Shown one piece after another: positions 1 to 10,840 of a DNA stretch of 51,397 bases. Position numbers and translations under genes: made by a program. The stretch is from Russula earlei (Eukaryota > Basidiomycota > Agaricomycetes > Russulales > Russulaceae). Each line of letters begins with the position of its first letter. Position 1 is the first letter of the stretch. The stretch covers positions 1 to 51,397 of the forward strand of contig JAGFNK010000377.1 of the NCBI GenBank assembly GCA_025769875.1. Reading direction: 5' to 3'. The notes beneath the pieces are model-generated. The model did no database searches and was not told the origin of the DNA. It saw only the letters and a list, made by a program, of their open reading frames with translations.

Positions 1-981
1 ACACTAGAAACATCATGTGGCAATTCAGCATAGGGACCTCTCGACCTTTGTTGGGCTCATCATCTTTGTAAATGATAGCGGTCTGGGATAGATGAGCCAT
101 CCAACATGGAGATACCTGGAAATGGCTCTGATCAATCATAATCTATGGCAGTATGGACCTTGTTGGGATGTTTGAATGCCTAACGGTCAACACAGTTGTA
201 TGACACATTCAGACCCACAGGGATGAGGTGACATGAGGGGTGGCATGGGACGTATTACTTGTGTGAGCAGCGTCTCAGGCACTGGCGGTGTGGAGGCAGT
301 TTGTGCTCCTCCTGACATAGCCAGTGACTGAGCTCAGGTCCGGGGCCTTCTTGGACAATGTGTGTTGCATGAGACTAAAATGATGGACAGGGTTGAGACC
401 AAAATGGTGGCAGCGGATGAGCTGAGGTAACAGCTGCGAGTGAGACTGAAGCTGTGGAAGAAGCCAGACAAAGCTGACTTTGTAGGGGCTGGTTGAACTG
501 AAGTAACGGCAGCTAGAGGAGACGAGGAGGAGACTGAGACTGCGGCAACTGGGATTGAGACAACTGGGGCAGATAAGGCTGGCAAGGCAGCACATGTGGC
601 CAACAGATTGGCCAACAGAATTGAAACAACTAGAGACAGGGATAGTGTTGGTGACATAGACAGCTGGCGATACTGAAATGACAGTGGCAGGCAATATGAA
701 GACTTGGCGGATGAAGCAGGTGCCAATGGATGAGAGGCGGCAGTGGGCAGAACTGGGGACGTGATGGTGATGACTTGGCAAGGCAAAGAATAGAGCGGCT
801 GACGAAGCTAAGATGGCTGACAATAAGGATATGGCAGGTGCGACAGATGCAGGGTTGATGGTGGATGGACAATGGACAAGGCTGAGTGAGACAGCACGAT
901 GGGAAAGGTCAGAGATAGAGATGTCCATTTTGGTCACAGTGTACCCAAAGAGGGAAAACGTTCAACACACCCATCACTGCC
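1..981. other. Unassigned sequence upstream of mariner-like transposase
   Basis: No family could be recognised on either strand. The plus strand is purine-rich with irregular repetition of gagac and ggca-type words between about 370 and 780, which leaves long but uninformative reading frames on the minus strand. The left terminal repeat of the mariner-like element that follows is not visible here, so that end either lies outside the window or has been replaced. Confidence 0.4.
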
Positions 982-1724
982 ATGGCTCAAGGCAAAGCAA
1001 TCTCAGAAGAAGTGCAATGGATCATCATTTGTCTCAGTACAAACATGTTGGCAGAGGATATCTCCATGTATACAGATGTAAGTATGCACTTTTCCTTATG
1101 TACATTTCAAGCTTCTGATACACAATGGATAGCTCTCATGCACTGCACCTGAGCATTGTGAAGATAAGCGAGCTGCATTTGCTGCACGTATTGGAACCTA
1201 GCATCCAAATCTAATTATCTTTGTGGATGAGAGTTCTGTTGATTGCCAAACAACATACTGTGGACGATCTTGGGCTATTTGTGGCAGGAAAGCCATGCGC
1301 AAGGCATTTTTCTGTCAAGGATGACAGTGAGTGACATGCCATCCATAATGCCATGTAACTCATGATTTTCATGTGCCAGATATTCTGTCCTTTCTGCGTT
1401 ATCTCTCAATGATGGTATTATACACTGTGACATCATTGAAGGCTCTTTCAACACTGAGCTTTTCTGCACATTCATCAATTGCCTCTTGGATCATATGCAG
1501 CCATTTCCAGCCCCCAATTCAGTCATTGTTATGGACAATTGTCGTACAAGGACCCTGCCATTATAGAGCTTATTGAATCTCAGTAAATTCTATTCACATC
1601 TATTGACAAGTGTTGACACTCCTGTTCATATTTAGGTGCATGCGTGTCGAATTTCTGCCGCCCTATTCCCCTGATTATAACTCAATTCCTTGCATCATCA
1701 ATTTCATTTCTCTCAGTCTTCCCT
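982..1724 (+). pseudogene. Tc1/mariner-family (DDE_3) transposase remnant
   Basis: The product would cut and join the ends of a Tc1/mariner-type DNA transposon in the nucleus. An ATG at 982 opens MAQGKAISEEVQWIIICLS, a start resembling the N-terminal helix-turn-helix of fungal Tc1-like transposases, and reads to about 1078, where gtaagt looks like a splice donor. Most of the DNA-binding domain is then missing. From about 1167 the frame reads KRAAFAARIGT, a stop, then IIFVDESSVD (first catalytic Asp near 1226), and after stops and a frame change NSVIVMDNC (second Asp near 1534). A probable small intron ends in ag at 1635 and is followed by VEFLPPYSPDYN. The Glu expected in the NPIE position is not present (NSIP). 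The gene is dead through deletion, stops and frameshifts. Family assignment is by motif order only. The TA flanks of the related foldback at 35.6-40.7 kb agree with it. Confidence 0.72.
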
Positions 1725-3451
1725 AAGCCCTTGTCTGGCCCCATGAACTCAAGTGTGCCCTTCTCGTGCACTACAGTTGTAAATGGTTGTATCATGTCAT
1801 GTATTCAGCTGTAGGGATAATGTAATCTATCATGCTTGGGGTCGGCACCTCATAATGCAACAATTTAAGGAGCAAACACCATGATCTTGTTGCATCTAGA
1901 TACAGTACATGAGGTTCTACTGTCCAAGTTTCAAGGCAATCCATTGAGAAATGGCTGAGATATGGCAGTTCAAAATTTCACACACAGATTTGTGCCCAAA
2001 AATCGAAACCTCAAGAACTGAATATTAGACTCCCATATCTTTGCTGCATCTAGACACAGTATATAAGGTTCTACTGCCCAAGTTTCAAGGCAATATTTTG
2101 AGAAACAGATAAGATATGGCAGTTCAAAACTCCACACTGTCAAGACTCACTGTTCAACAATCCAGTTCAAGAGCAAGGGGTTAGTTCAAAGATGAGTCAA
2201 TAGACGTCCAAGATGGCATGGGCAAGTAGTAGAGTCCAGAGCAGTAACAAATACCAAAGAGGTATGGTTACTGGTAAAGTTGAGCAGGTATGCAGGGATG
2301 AAGCCAGGGTAGTCACAAGGGGATGGTCCTTAAAGGAGTATCCTAGGGATGGAGAGTGCCATAAACAAATGGACAGTCTGGAGACTGTCCATTACTTTAT
2401 TGAGTGTTTATATACCACAAGAGAACTGCTAAATAGAGAACAAGTCATAACCTTGTTATCAAGCACAATAGATGGATGAGTAAGAAGTCAGAGTACACTT
2501 ACTGAGCATGCTCAGTCATGCTCAGTAAGCTGCTGAGTAAGAGGGCTCCTAATGATGAGTAACAGCCTCTACTGTCCACATGTTCACTGCTCTAGTACAT
2601 GTGCAAAGCACCTGATTCATTTGCTGTTAGTTAGTTTAGGGTCGGTCATTTGTGGACTTGTAGTTTGGTTCAAGGAATAGAGTTGTCTATAAGGCCCCTT
2701 ATATAGTTCTATTAGGGTCCTTAGAGTCGACCCTAATACTTCTATTAAGGTCCTTAGTATTGCTTTATAGTTCATTCTATAGTTATTAGAGTTAGTCTAA
2801 TAACACGTTGTAGGGTCTTCAGTATTGTGTTAGTGTCTATTGTAGGGCATTCAGAGTCATCCTAAAGGGTCCTTAGGGAGGTTATAATACTGTCCTTTAT
2901 TACTAAAAGGGTTGCCATAAAGTGGGGCTTGCTGTATGTTGATTGTGCCAAGAATTGCTCGCGTGACAATGCGCATGCAATATTGTGGACACCTCTACTC
3001 ACCCCTTTTGTCCATGTGAACAGGGTGACACCATAGGGACTGGGTTTCCTCTCATAAGGAAGGGTCCTTCAAGGGCCCTCTCCAGAGAATGGTTCATGAC
3101 ACACACTCAGATTGCACCAAAAATTCAAAACTTCAAGAACTGAGAATTAGACCCCAACTCTTGGGCTGCACCTAGATACAGTACATGAGTTCCCATTGTT
3201 GAAGTTTCAAGTCAATCAATTGAGAAATGGTTGAGATATGGCAGTTCAAAGATTTGCACTCCAAAAATTGATATGTCAAGAACTGAATATTAGGCTCCCA
3301 TATTTTAGCTGCACCTAGATACAGTATATAAGGTTCTACTGTCAAAGTTTCAAGGCAATCTGTTGAGAAACTGTTGAGATATAGCAGTTTTATTTTCGCA
3401 CTCGAATTGACATCCAAAAATGGCAACTGCAAGGTCATGTGAGAATGACAA
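1688..3451 (+). repeat. Right terminal region of a Tc1/mariner-like element, split by a solo LTR
   Basis: From 1688 the sequence matches the outer right arm of the foldback at about 39285-40707, and its left arm in reverse. It contains imperfect units of about 150 bp, starting near 1895, 2049, 3172 and 3314, that share ctagatacagta, gtttcaaggcaat and gagatatggcagttca. It ends at 3451 (tgacaa, against tgacag in the foldback) and is followed by ta. The 964-bp LTR at 2138-3101 interrupts it. This is presumably the terminal inverted repeat of the element that encoded the transposase at 982-1724. Confidence 0.75.
2138..3101 (-). mobile_element. Solo LTR, family E (copy 1)
   Basis: 964 bp running from TGTCAAGACT to TTCATGACA with a perfect 5-bp TSD, cacac, at 2133-2137 and 3102-3106. 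No internal retroelement sequence is present. The TATATA-like box reads on the minus strand (about 2409-2415), so transcription would be leftward. The hairpin GGACAGTC...GACTGTCC lies at 2371-2390. It sits inside the mariner-like terminal repeat. Confidence 0.9.
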
Positions 3452-3666
3452 TAACATCAAGCACATATACTGATTGGCAGTTGACTTGGTCATAGGATAA
3501 ATTACTGTCTTTGATAGGATCATGGTAAGAGCTCAGTTTTTGGTTGGTTGAGATTTGGTGTATTGATATGGATTGTTCTGCTAGATGACATGAAGATTAT
3601 ACATTCACTCAAAAAGGGATTATACCCAGTAATGAGTGATACTAAAGGCATATTGGGGCCTTTTAG
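3452..3666. other. Unassigned 215-bp spacer
   Basis: AT-rich sequence between the end of the mariner-like element (with ta at 3452) and the reverse LTR-E copy. I see no motif, repeat or coding pattern in it. Confidence 0.4.
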
Positions 3667-4862
3667 TGTCATGAACCATTTCCCAGAGAGGGCCCTTGAA
3701 GGACCCTTCCTTATGAGAGGAAACCCAGTCCCTATGGTGTCACCCTGTTCACACAGACAAAAGGGGTGAGTAGAGGTGTCCACAATGTTGCATGTGCATT
3801 GTCACGCTGTAAGGAGGATTATGGCTGGCCACGAAATCACGTGCGGAAACGCGACGCGACACGACGTGACGCCTATCCTCTCCCTTGCCTCAGCTCGCTT
3901 TCATCCCTTGCCAACAGCTGCACACACACACGCACGCACCCGCGACCTCTCTTGTGCCCAACTTCAAGCCCTTTCTACCAACCACGCGTATGCCAAACGC
4001 TCACAAGACACGATTGCGTGCCAGGCTGTCCGCCACCGACCGCATTGCAGCCCTTGCCACCTGACCACGCACCAACCTCACGAGCACGCCTACCACCTCA
4101 CACCCGACGTCAAGACCCGGACGACCGCATCGCCCACCCATCGCCATACGCGCACGCACCCCATGCTCCGGCACATGCGACGCGTTTCCGCGTCGAGCCT
4201 TTCACGATTCGCCTAGACCGCCTTCGCCCGTTCTCGATTGCCTTTCAAGACTCTACTTCCTTTCATCATCTCATTTCCTTTCATTACATGCCCCCTCTTA
4301 CTACTCCCCTTCTTGTATATAAAACACCTAGCTACCTTGTAGTAAAAAAGAAGAAGTCCAGTGGAATCAGAATCTTTTCCCCCTCATCTGTCCACCTCTG
4401 CCTGAACCAGAACGACTGCGCGCGACCACTTGTTCCTCCTCTCCCCCCCTCCTCTACTCTTTCTGCTTGGACCGGTCAGCCTTACGATCTCACTCGCACG
4501 TCACCGGACGCACTACAACGCAAGCAATTCTTGGCACAATCAACATACAGCAAGCCCCACTTAATGGCAACCCTTTTAGCAATAAAGGACAGTATTATAG
4601 CCTCCCTAAGGACCCTTTAGGACGACTCTAAGTGCTCTACAATAGGCACTAACACGATACTAAAGACCCTACAATGCGTTATTAGACTAACTCTAATAAC
4701 CATAGAACAAACTATAAAACAATACTAAGGACCTTAATAGAAGTATTAGGGTCGACTCTAAGGACCCTAATGGAACTATATAAGGGGTCTTATAGGCAAC
4801 TCTATTCCCTGGACCAAACTACAAGTCCCCACATGACCGGCCCTAAACTAACTAACAGCAAA
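3667..4862 (+). mobile_element. Truncated solo LTR, family E, reverse orientation (copy 2)
   Basis: Begins TGTCATGAACC, the reverse complement of the LTR-E right end, and follows LTR-E to about 4862 (ctaactaacagcaaa). There it meets a forward LTR-E copy directly, and about half of the LTR is missing at this join. It is interrupted by a 710-bp LTR-F at 3808-4517. No matching TSD is visible outside the 3667-5531 pair, which points to rearrangement rather than a simple insertion. Confidence 0.8.
3808..4517 (+). mobile_element. Solo LTR, family F (single copy)
   Basis: A TGTAAGGAGG...CACTACA segment of 710 bp that exactly interrupts the reverse LTR-E. The flanks are cacgc on the left (3803-3807) and acgc on the right (4518-4521), a 4- to 5-bp TSD with at most one mismatch. 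It is strikingly C-rich and CpG-rich compared with its neighbours and has a TATATAAA box near 4316-4323. Long reading frames through it (for example 3766-4620) cross both element borders and are not genes. No internal region is present. Confidence 0.72.
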
Positions 4863-5531
4863 GGGAACAAGTTCATAACCTTGTTATCAAGCACAATAGA
4901 TGGATGAGTAAGAAGTTGGAGTACACTTACTGGGCATGCTCAGTCATGCTCAGTAAGCTGCTGAGTAAGAGGACTCCTCTTGATGAGTAAGAGCCTTTAC
5001 TGTCCATGTGTTCACTGCTTTAGTACATGTGCAAAGCACCTGATCCATTTGCTGTTAGTTAGTTTAGGGCCGGTCATGTGGAGACTTGTAGTTCAGTTCA
5101 GGGAATAGAGTTGCCTATAAGGCCCCTTATTTAGTTCCATTAGGGTCCTTAGAGTCAGCCCTAATACTTCTATTAAGGTCCTTAGTGTTGCTTTATAGTT
5201 TGTTCTATGGTTATTAGAGTTAGTCTAATAACACGTTGTAGGGTCTTTAGTATTGTGTTAGTGCCTATTGTAGAGCACTTAGAGTCATCCTAAAGGGTCC
5301 TTAGGGAGGCTATAATACTGTCCTTTATTGCTAAAAGGGTTGCCATTAAGTAGGGCTTGCTGTATGTTGATTGTGCCAAGAATCGCTCAAGCAACAATGT
5401 GTGTGTGATAGTTGTGGACACCTCTACTCACCCCTTTTGTCCATGTGAACAGCAGTGACACCATAGAGGCTGCATTTCCTCTTATAAGGAAGGGTCCTTC
5501 AAGGGCCCTCTCCAGGAAATGGTTCATGACA
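4863..5531 (-). mobile_element. Truncated solo LTR, family E, forward orientation (copy 3)
   Basis: Starts abruptly at about 4863 with gaacaagttcataacc, about 380 bp into LTR-E, and runs to the normal end TTCATGACA at 5531. Together with 3667-4862 it forms a large inverted repeat whose arms, after removing LTR-F, are close to 480 bp. Confidence 0.8.
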
Positions 5532-5960
5532 CAAGAGTAGGTTGGATTCTACAAGAGACCAAGCTTAGGGCTTTGGTCACAAAGTACTGAGGTTATATAT
5601 ATAGGAGAAGTGCAGCAGTAGCTGCGCTTTGACTGTGCTACTAGTATAGTAGGAGTCATAATAAGTAGGAGTCATTAGAAATGAGGCCACAAATGAGTCA
5701 GAACCAAATGACTGTGCTGCACAGTAGGTGCACAGCATTGCACAGTTGAAACTAAGAAGTAAGTATAAAAGGAAAGAGAACCAAACAAAGGGAAAGTAAC
5801 AGCAATCCAGTGTTACCTGGGCATGTATGGATCACATGATAATACCAAAGAGATCACAAGACATAAGGAATCACGAGACCAATAAGTAAAGAGACATATG
5901 AAGGCAAGCAGTCCATAGCAAGAAGTAAACATAAAAGGAAAATGTTGTAACAATGTTTAA
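5532..5960. other. Unassigned sequence upstream of MULE-like gene
   Basis: No coding pattern seen. It contains tatatatata near 5595 and several short direct repeats such as taggagtcat (about 5648-5680). It could include the promoter or terminal repeat of the MULE-like transposon that follows, but no terminal inverted repeat or 9-bp duplication could be identified. Confidence 0.35.
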
Positions 5961-8900
5961 AGTTCAGGCATGCCCCTTCAAAGATCATTGCCAAATCTGG
6001 AAAGAGGGGAGATTTTAATTATGACCAGGAGCATGGCGGATACCCCATGGAATGGCTGACAGCAGCCGATTTCAATGCATGGTGCCAGCAAGAAGAACTG
6101 GCTCATGCAATTAGATTGATTACATCCAGCACCAAGCATTGGCAGGGATGGACAAAAAAAGTTTTGTCTGTTCCTGCCAACTATCCGGGGGAGCTTCACA
6201 TTATGTAAAGAAGCACCCCAATCACACAGAGAGATCTGATATCAAGAAGACAGGTTGCTGTTGCCAAATAGTCATCAAATCATATGCGGATGTGCTTACC
6301 ATGCTTGGACAATACACAAGTGAGCATGACCATGAAATTGGAATTGCTAATCTTGCTTACACACAAATGTCATGTGAAGCACGCGATAAAATTAGATATT
6401 TGTTGTCAAGGAAGGTTGATCCATGGGAAATAGTAAGTGTGCATTGAATTTATTTTTAATCGCTAATCTAATGAATTGAAAGGTATGCAATATTCAGGAT
6501 TTGTTGCCTGATGGCAGTCAAGACCGATTCATCTCACTTCAGGATGTGAGCCACATGGCCCAGGAAATTGAAGATGACAATATCAGGCTGCATCCAGAGG
6601 ATGCCATCTCCACCAGGCTCTGGTTGGACAGATTGAGAGATGAAAAATACAAATGTATTTTACAAAGATAGGCTGTGCAGTACCCCATCTCAGTCAAATC
6701 TGCAGGAGGATGCATATGTTTTATGCATCCAGACCCCTTTCCAAATGGAGGCATTCCACCACCTCAGGAACAGCTTCATCAGTATTGATGCAACTCATAA
6801 TATTACTCAATATCCAGACTTTTTATTATTTACCATGATTGCACAGGATCACTGGGGACATGGTGTGTAATATTTCCTAAATGTCAATTTAGCACACTTA
6901 CCTTTTCCAGATAGGTGTGCCTGTTGCCTGGATGCTGGCATCCAATGGAACAACAGACACAAATTCCTTTTTTGGCTGTTGGGTCAGGGATGCCAGTCTG
7001 GCTATCTGGCGATCTATTATTATAACAGATTGTGATGCCATGCAGATTGCTGCCCTAAAGATTGCTTATCCGGGAAGTCAGATATGGCTTTGCAAATGGC
7101 ACATGTTGCACACAATGTGAGCACACTTCAATACAACCGAATTTCCTGATCTGTGGGATAAGATCAAGAGATGGGTACATACAGATGATTAGGCTGACTT
7201 TCTGCAAATCTGGGAGGAGGTCTCCACTGATCCTCAGGTCCCACAAAGTTTTGTGAACTACCTTGGGTGTGAATGGATGCCTGTGGTGCATATGTGGTCC
7301 ATGGTTTTCCAGAAAATTTGGCATATCTTATGTCAAGACATGTACTGCTGATCCTTATGAACTTAGGAGCTGGTGGGCAAGGGTCGGAACAGATGGTACG
7401 TAGCGTAGGCAGCGTTGAACAAGAGGACAAGCCAAATGACTAGAATATACCAGAGGGGGACTGGTACATGTTGCTGGAGGCAGAGGTGAAGAGTAGAGGC
7501 CAGTGCAGTGAAGGGGCTTTAGACAAGGTGGTTGTTGAAGAGTACCTTGGAGACGAGGGAAGTCTTTGAACTGAGCGGTTGTGGGGGAGTACCCAGGAAG
7601 ATGAGAGTATCACAAATGGACAGTCTGACAACTGCCATGCCACATTGGGGCTTATATACTGTGTAGAGGGTCGATTACAAAGAATAGGAACTATTCTAGA
7701 CTCCTTGGTACCATCCAATAGGACTACAGAGGCATAAACTTGCTTATGTCAAGTTTCTGGCTTACTGAGCACATTACTGATCATTGTGGAGCAATGACAT
7801 GCTTATGATGTCACTGTGGAGTGCTTAGCGAGCCGATGAGGTCATTGTGGAGTCGCTCAGTCAGCCATGATGTCATTGGAGCCTAGATGATGTCATATGA
7901 GTTATGCAACAGTTTGTAGGAGTTCATGCCACTGTTTCAGGTTCTTGGTGGCTGAGTGGCCATGTGGCTGCCACACAATGATTACCTGATTAGGAAACGG
8001 GTGCCTGGTCGTGTTATAGTGCCTTTGCAATAGTGATATCTTGTACCACAGGAGGGATAGCCCAGAAAATGGAAGTGTGTTGGCAAAGCAAAGTGAGAGG
8101 GGTCTCTCTTGAGTAAAGTAGAACAATATATGGCTAGGGCCTGGCCTTGGTTTGTAACATCTTTGAGGAAGGGGACACCAATATGTTGATCAAAGTGTAT
8201 GTGTTCCAACTGATCTAAAGATAAGATGACTTAATCATTTTTTAGATGTCATCACGTCCTCAAATCACACTGGCCTTGATGGCAAGCACAATCGGCGGAT
8301 CTATCAAATCTTATTTGTGCTAGTGCATCGAATGGTGCTGTATTACCAAAACAGGCAAAAACATCAGAAAGTCAGGCTCAATGGTCAGGACCTGGTGGCT
8401 GACAGGCATTGGAAACTTTTCACCTGCACTGAGAGCATATCACAAGATTCAATCTTGCAATTTGATGAGATCTGCTTTCACGTCACTTCACAATCCTGGT
8501 CCAGCGAGTTTTACTCAATCAATCTGATGAAGTTGACTTGTGATTGCACAGATTATCCACAGATTAGATTCTGCAAACACATTGCAGCAATCTACATCCA
8601 CTTTCCCCACCTCTGTCCTGAAGAGAGCACCCAAAAAGCTCCCATAGAGAATGCAAATAAATCCCCTGACCCACCATCCCCATCCACCAGGCCAAGGGAG
8701 AGCCTAGTATCTCTCTCACAGGAGATCATATTGTTATCATGTGATCTCACATCTAGGCTTGAGGATGCTAATCAATCAGTGGAGATCATTGAGGCTGCAT
8801 GGGCTGCCAAATACAGTTTGGCAGCCATGATCAATATAATTAAAGGTTTCAAGGTCTTACCTGATAAGGAGGTAATTGCACCCAATCAGCATATGTGGAC

Positions 8901-9282
8901 GGAGACAGCCAAGCATATTGGTGTCAAACAGGGCCCAAAACAATGGAACAGTCTCCCCAACGTGCAGGGACTGACAGCACAAAGCATCAGCATCACTAAG
9001 GGAAAGTGCTGCTGTGTTCACAATGATCCATATGCCAGGGGCAAACAGCTGGGCAAGCACACCAAGCCCGATGCAACATCTGCTGCCACAAATGCATGCA
9101 CGCATGCCCTCAGGGAACCACTGTCTCAAACCCCCCTCCCTTGGAACCCCCCTCAGAACCTCCCTCCCTCAGATGCCACCACCTCCCTTGTACCATGTCC
9201 CTTTGGACTTGCACCACCACCTATTGTAGTGGCCTCATCTTCTGCTGATCCTTACAATAGAAAATCTTTATTTGTATTGTAA
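5961..9282 (+). pseudogene. MULE/FAR1-like transposase pseudogene with SWIM zinc finger
   Basis: Transposase of the Mutator-like superfamily, related to plant FAR1/FHY3 proteins. In order: an N-terminal block (about 5990-6430) with FVCSCQLSGG and HPNHTERSDIKKTGCCC, a FAR1-like zinc-binding region; a likely intron at about 6433-6480; a DDE core beginning FISIDATHN (about 6780); a second probable intron around 6866-6912; GVPVAWMLASNG; the second Asp in IITDCD (about 7022-7038); and WLCKWHM (about 7087). An 829-bp solo LTR then breaks the frame inside FQKIW...FEEGDTNML (7331-8159). Downstream are SNHTGLDGKHNRRI and, at about 8536-8580, the SWIM signature CDC...FCKH. The reading frame closes at 9282. 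Breaks include a frameshift in the A-tract near 6153, stops near 6670 and the LTR. Element ends were not found, so a degraded host FAR1-like gene cannot be fully excluded. Confidence 0.8.
7331..8159 (-). mobile_element. Solo LTR, family B (copy 1)
   Basis: 829 bp from TGTCAAGACA to TTTGTAACA, with flanks tctta (7326-7330) and tcttt (8160-8164), a TSD with one mismatch. It cuts the MULE-like transposase in the coding sequence, and removing it restores local similarity. The TATA box reads on the minus strand. It differs from the other B copies more than they do from each other, so it may be the oldest. Confidence 0.87.
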
Positions 9283-9455
9283 TCTATTTTCAAGATACAT
9301 AATAAATAAGTCCTTAAATAAGTGATTTAGAAAATACTTTGGTGTCATTTACACGCATGATTGAAGCCCTGATTATCTTGCTGACCCAATCATCTTTCAT
9401 AGTAATTTTTGATCATCTAACCCCTGCTAAAAGTACGCAACTCCTCCTGGGTCCC
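9283..9455 (-). pseudogene. Left half of a degenerate coding fragment cut by copia C
   Basis: Read on the minus strand across the copia C insertion (44678 to 44523, then from 9450 down, one gtccc kept), the sequence gives a protein-like stretch. It starts CYRCGHLQEATHKT and later contains TQEELRTFSRG, a stop, MIKNYYER, a stop and LGQQDNQGF. The first part resembles a CCHC-type cluster. The family is not recognised. The plus strand also carries the end of the MULE gene, so this may be a chance frame. It ends at a gtccc TSD (9451-9455). Confidence 0.3.
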
Positions 9456-10840
9456 TGTTGTGATCTTGAGAATCAGAAGCATGCATGAGTGAGATCAATC
9501 ATGGGTGAGTGATCCCAACTGAGCATGTGCATAAGGAACCAAGGGATTGGCCTGATACAATACCTCTTTGTTATGAGTTCTAAATTACTTAGTTACTATA
9601 CATCTTGACTTATTGATTGATGAGGTTGATGATCATATGCTTGATCATCAACGCATACTTATTTTCTCATAGATCTTGGGCTTGTATAGCCCAGATAGCA
9701 TATCTATTTAAACCAGTAGTTAGTACTACCAGTTCCCCTCAGTGATTTCTTACGCATGCAAATCACTGAGGTATGTCTATTCAGTTATCGTACATGTGTC
9801 AAGACACATACTGCTGATCACTAAGGACTCAGGAGCAGGTGGGCAAAGGTCGGAACAGATGGTATGCGGCAAAAGTGGTGTTGAACAAGAGGATGAGCCA
9901 AACAACGAGGAGGTACCAGATGGGGACTGGTAGGTGTTGTGAGAGACAAAGGCGAAGGCTGGAGGCCAGTGTAGCGAGGGGGCTTTAAACAAGGTGGTCG
10001 TAGAAGAGTACCTTGGAGGTGAGGGGAATCTTTAGACTGAGCGGTCACAGGGGAGTACCCAGGAAGATGAGAGTATCACAAATGGACAGTCTGATGACTG
10101 CCATGCTTCATTGGGGCTTATATACAGTGTACAGGGTCGATTACAAAGAACTGGAACTATTCTAGACCCTTTGGTACCATCCAATAGGACTACAGAGGCA
10201 TAAACTTGCTTGTGTCAAGTTTCAGGCTTACTGAGCGCATTACTGATCATTGTGGAGCGATGACATCATTATGATGTCACTGTGGAGCGCTTAATGAGCC
10301 TATGAGGTCACTGTGGAGTCACTCAGTCAGCCATGATGTCATTGGAGCCTTGATGATGTCAGATGAGTTATGCAACAGTTTCTAAGAGTTTGTGCCACTG
10401 TTTTGGGTTCTTGGTGGCTGGGTGACCATGTGGCTGCCACGCGATGATTACCCGATTAGGAAATGGGTGCCTGGTCGTGTTATGGTGCCTTTGCAATAGC
10501 GATATCTTGCACCGCAGGAGGGATAGCCCCAGAAATGGAAGGGAGTTGGTAACACAAGGTGAGAGAGGTCTCTCTTGAGTGGAATAGGACAATATATGGC
10601 CAGTACCTGGCCTTGGTTCATAACATATGTGCCGTGCTCTCATACCTAGATAGCATTTATCTTATCTAGGTAATACATTATTAGTGATCGCTTATGCACA
10701 TGTATCACTGAGTGTTTATCTTATCTAGACACTTTCTCATGTGCATGTGCCCACATGTTCATCTGACTGCTACATGCACATTCACTCACAGATCCAAATG
10801 AAGACACTTTTATTCCCACCAGACTCCCTAATAAGCTACA
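9456..10840 (+). repeat. 5' LTR of copia C (interrupted by LTR-B)
   Basis: Starts TGTTGTGATCTTGAG and ends AATAAGCTACA, matching the 3' LTR at 43973-44522. Without the LTR-B insert it is about 550 bp. The pattern cttatctaggtaatac and the repeated cagtgatcgcttatgcac words are shared by both LTRs. A TATA-like tatttaaacc lies near 9706. Confidence 0.92.
9797..10625 (-). mobile_element. Solo LTR, family B (copy 2)
   Basis: 829 bp, TGTCAAGACA...TTCATAACA, inserted in the copia C 5' LTR. The intact 3' LTR (around 44295-44320) shows the uninterrupted target. The flanks acatg and tatgt do not form a clean duplication, so the junction has probably changed since insertion. Confidence 0.88.

Noticed and set aside
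275..937. 220-codon open frame on the minus strand
   Set aside because: Low-complexity Ser/Leu/Pro reading of a purine-rich strand, with overlapping frames of similar length and no recognisable domain.
3766..4620. 284-codon open frame on the plus strand
   Set aside because: It starts in LTR-E, crosses all of LTR-F and ends in LTR-E. The openness comes from C-rich sequence; no protein motif and no start context belong to it.
9797..10625. LTR-B as a hAT- or MITE-type DNA element because of TGTCAAGACA ends
   Set aside because: TGTCAAGACA is itself near-palindromic, but the two ends are not inverted repeats of useful length, and the copies have 5-bp duplications, TG...CA ends and a TATA box, which fit an LTR.
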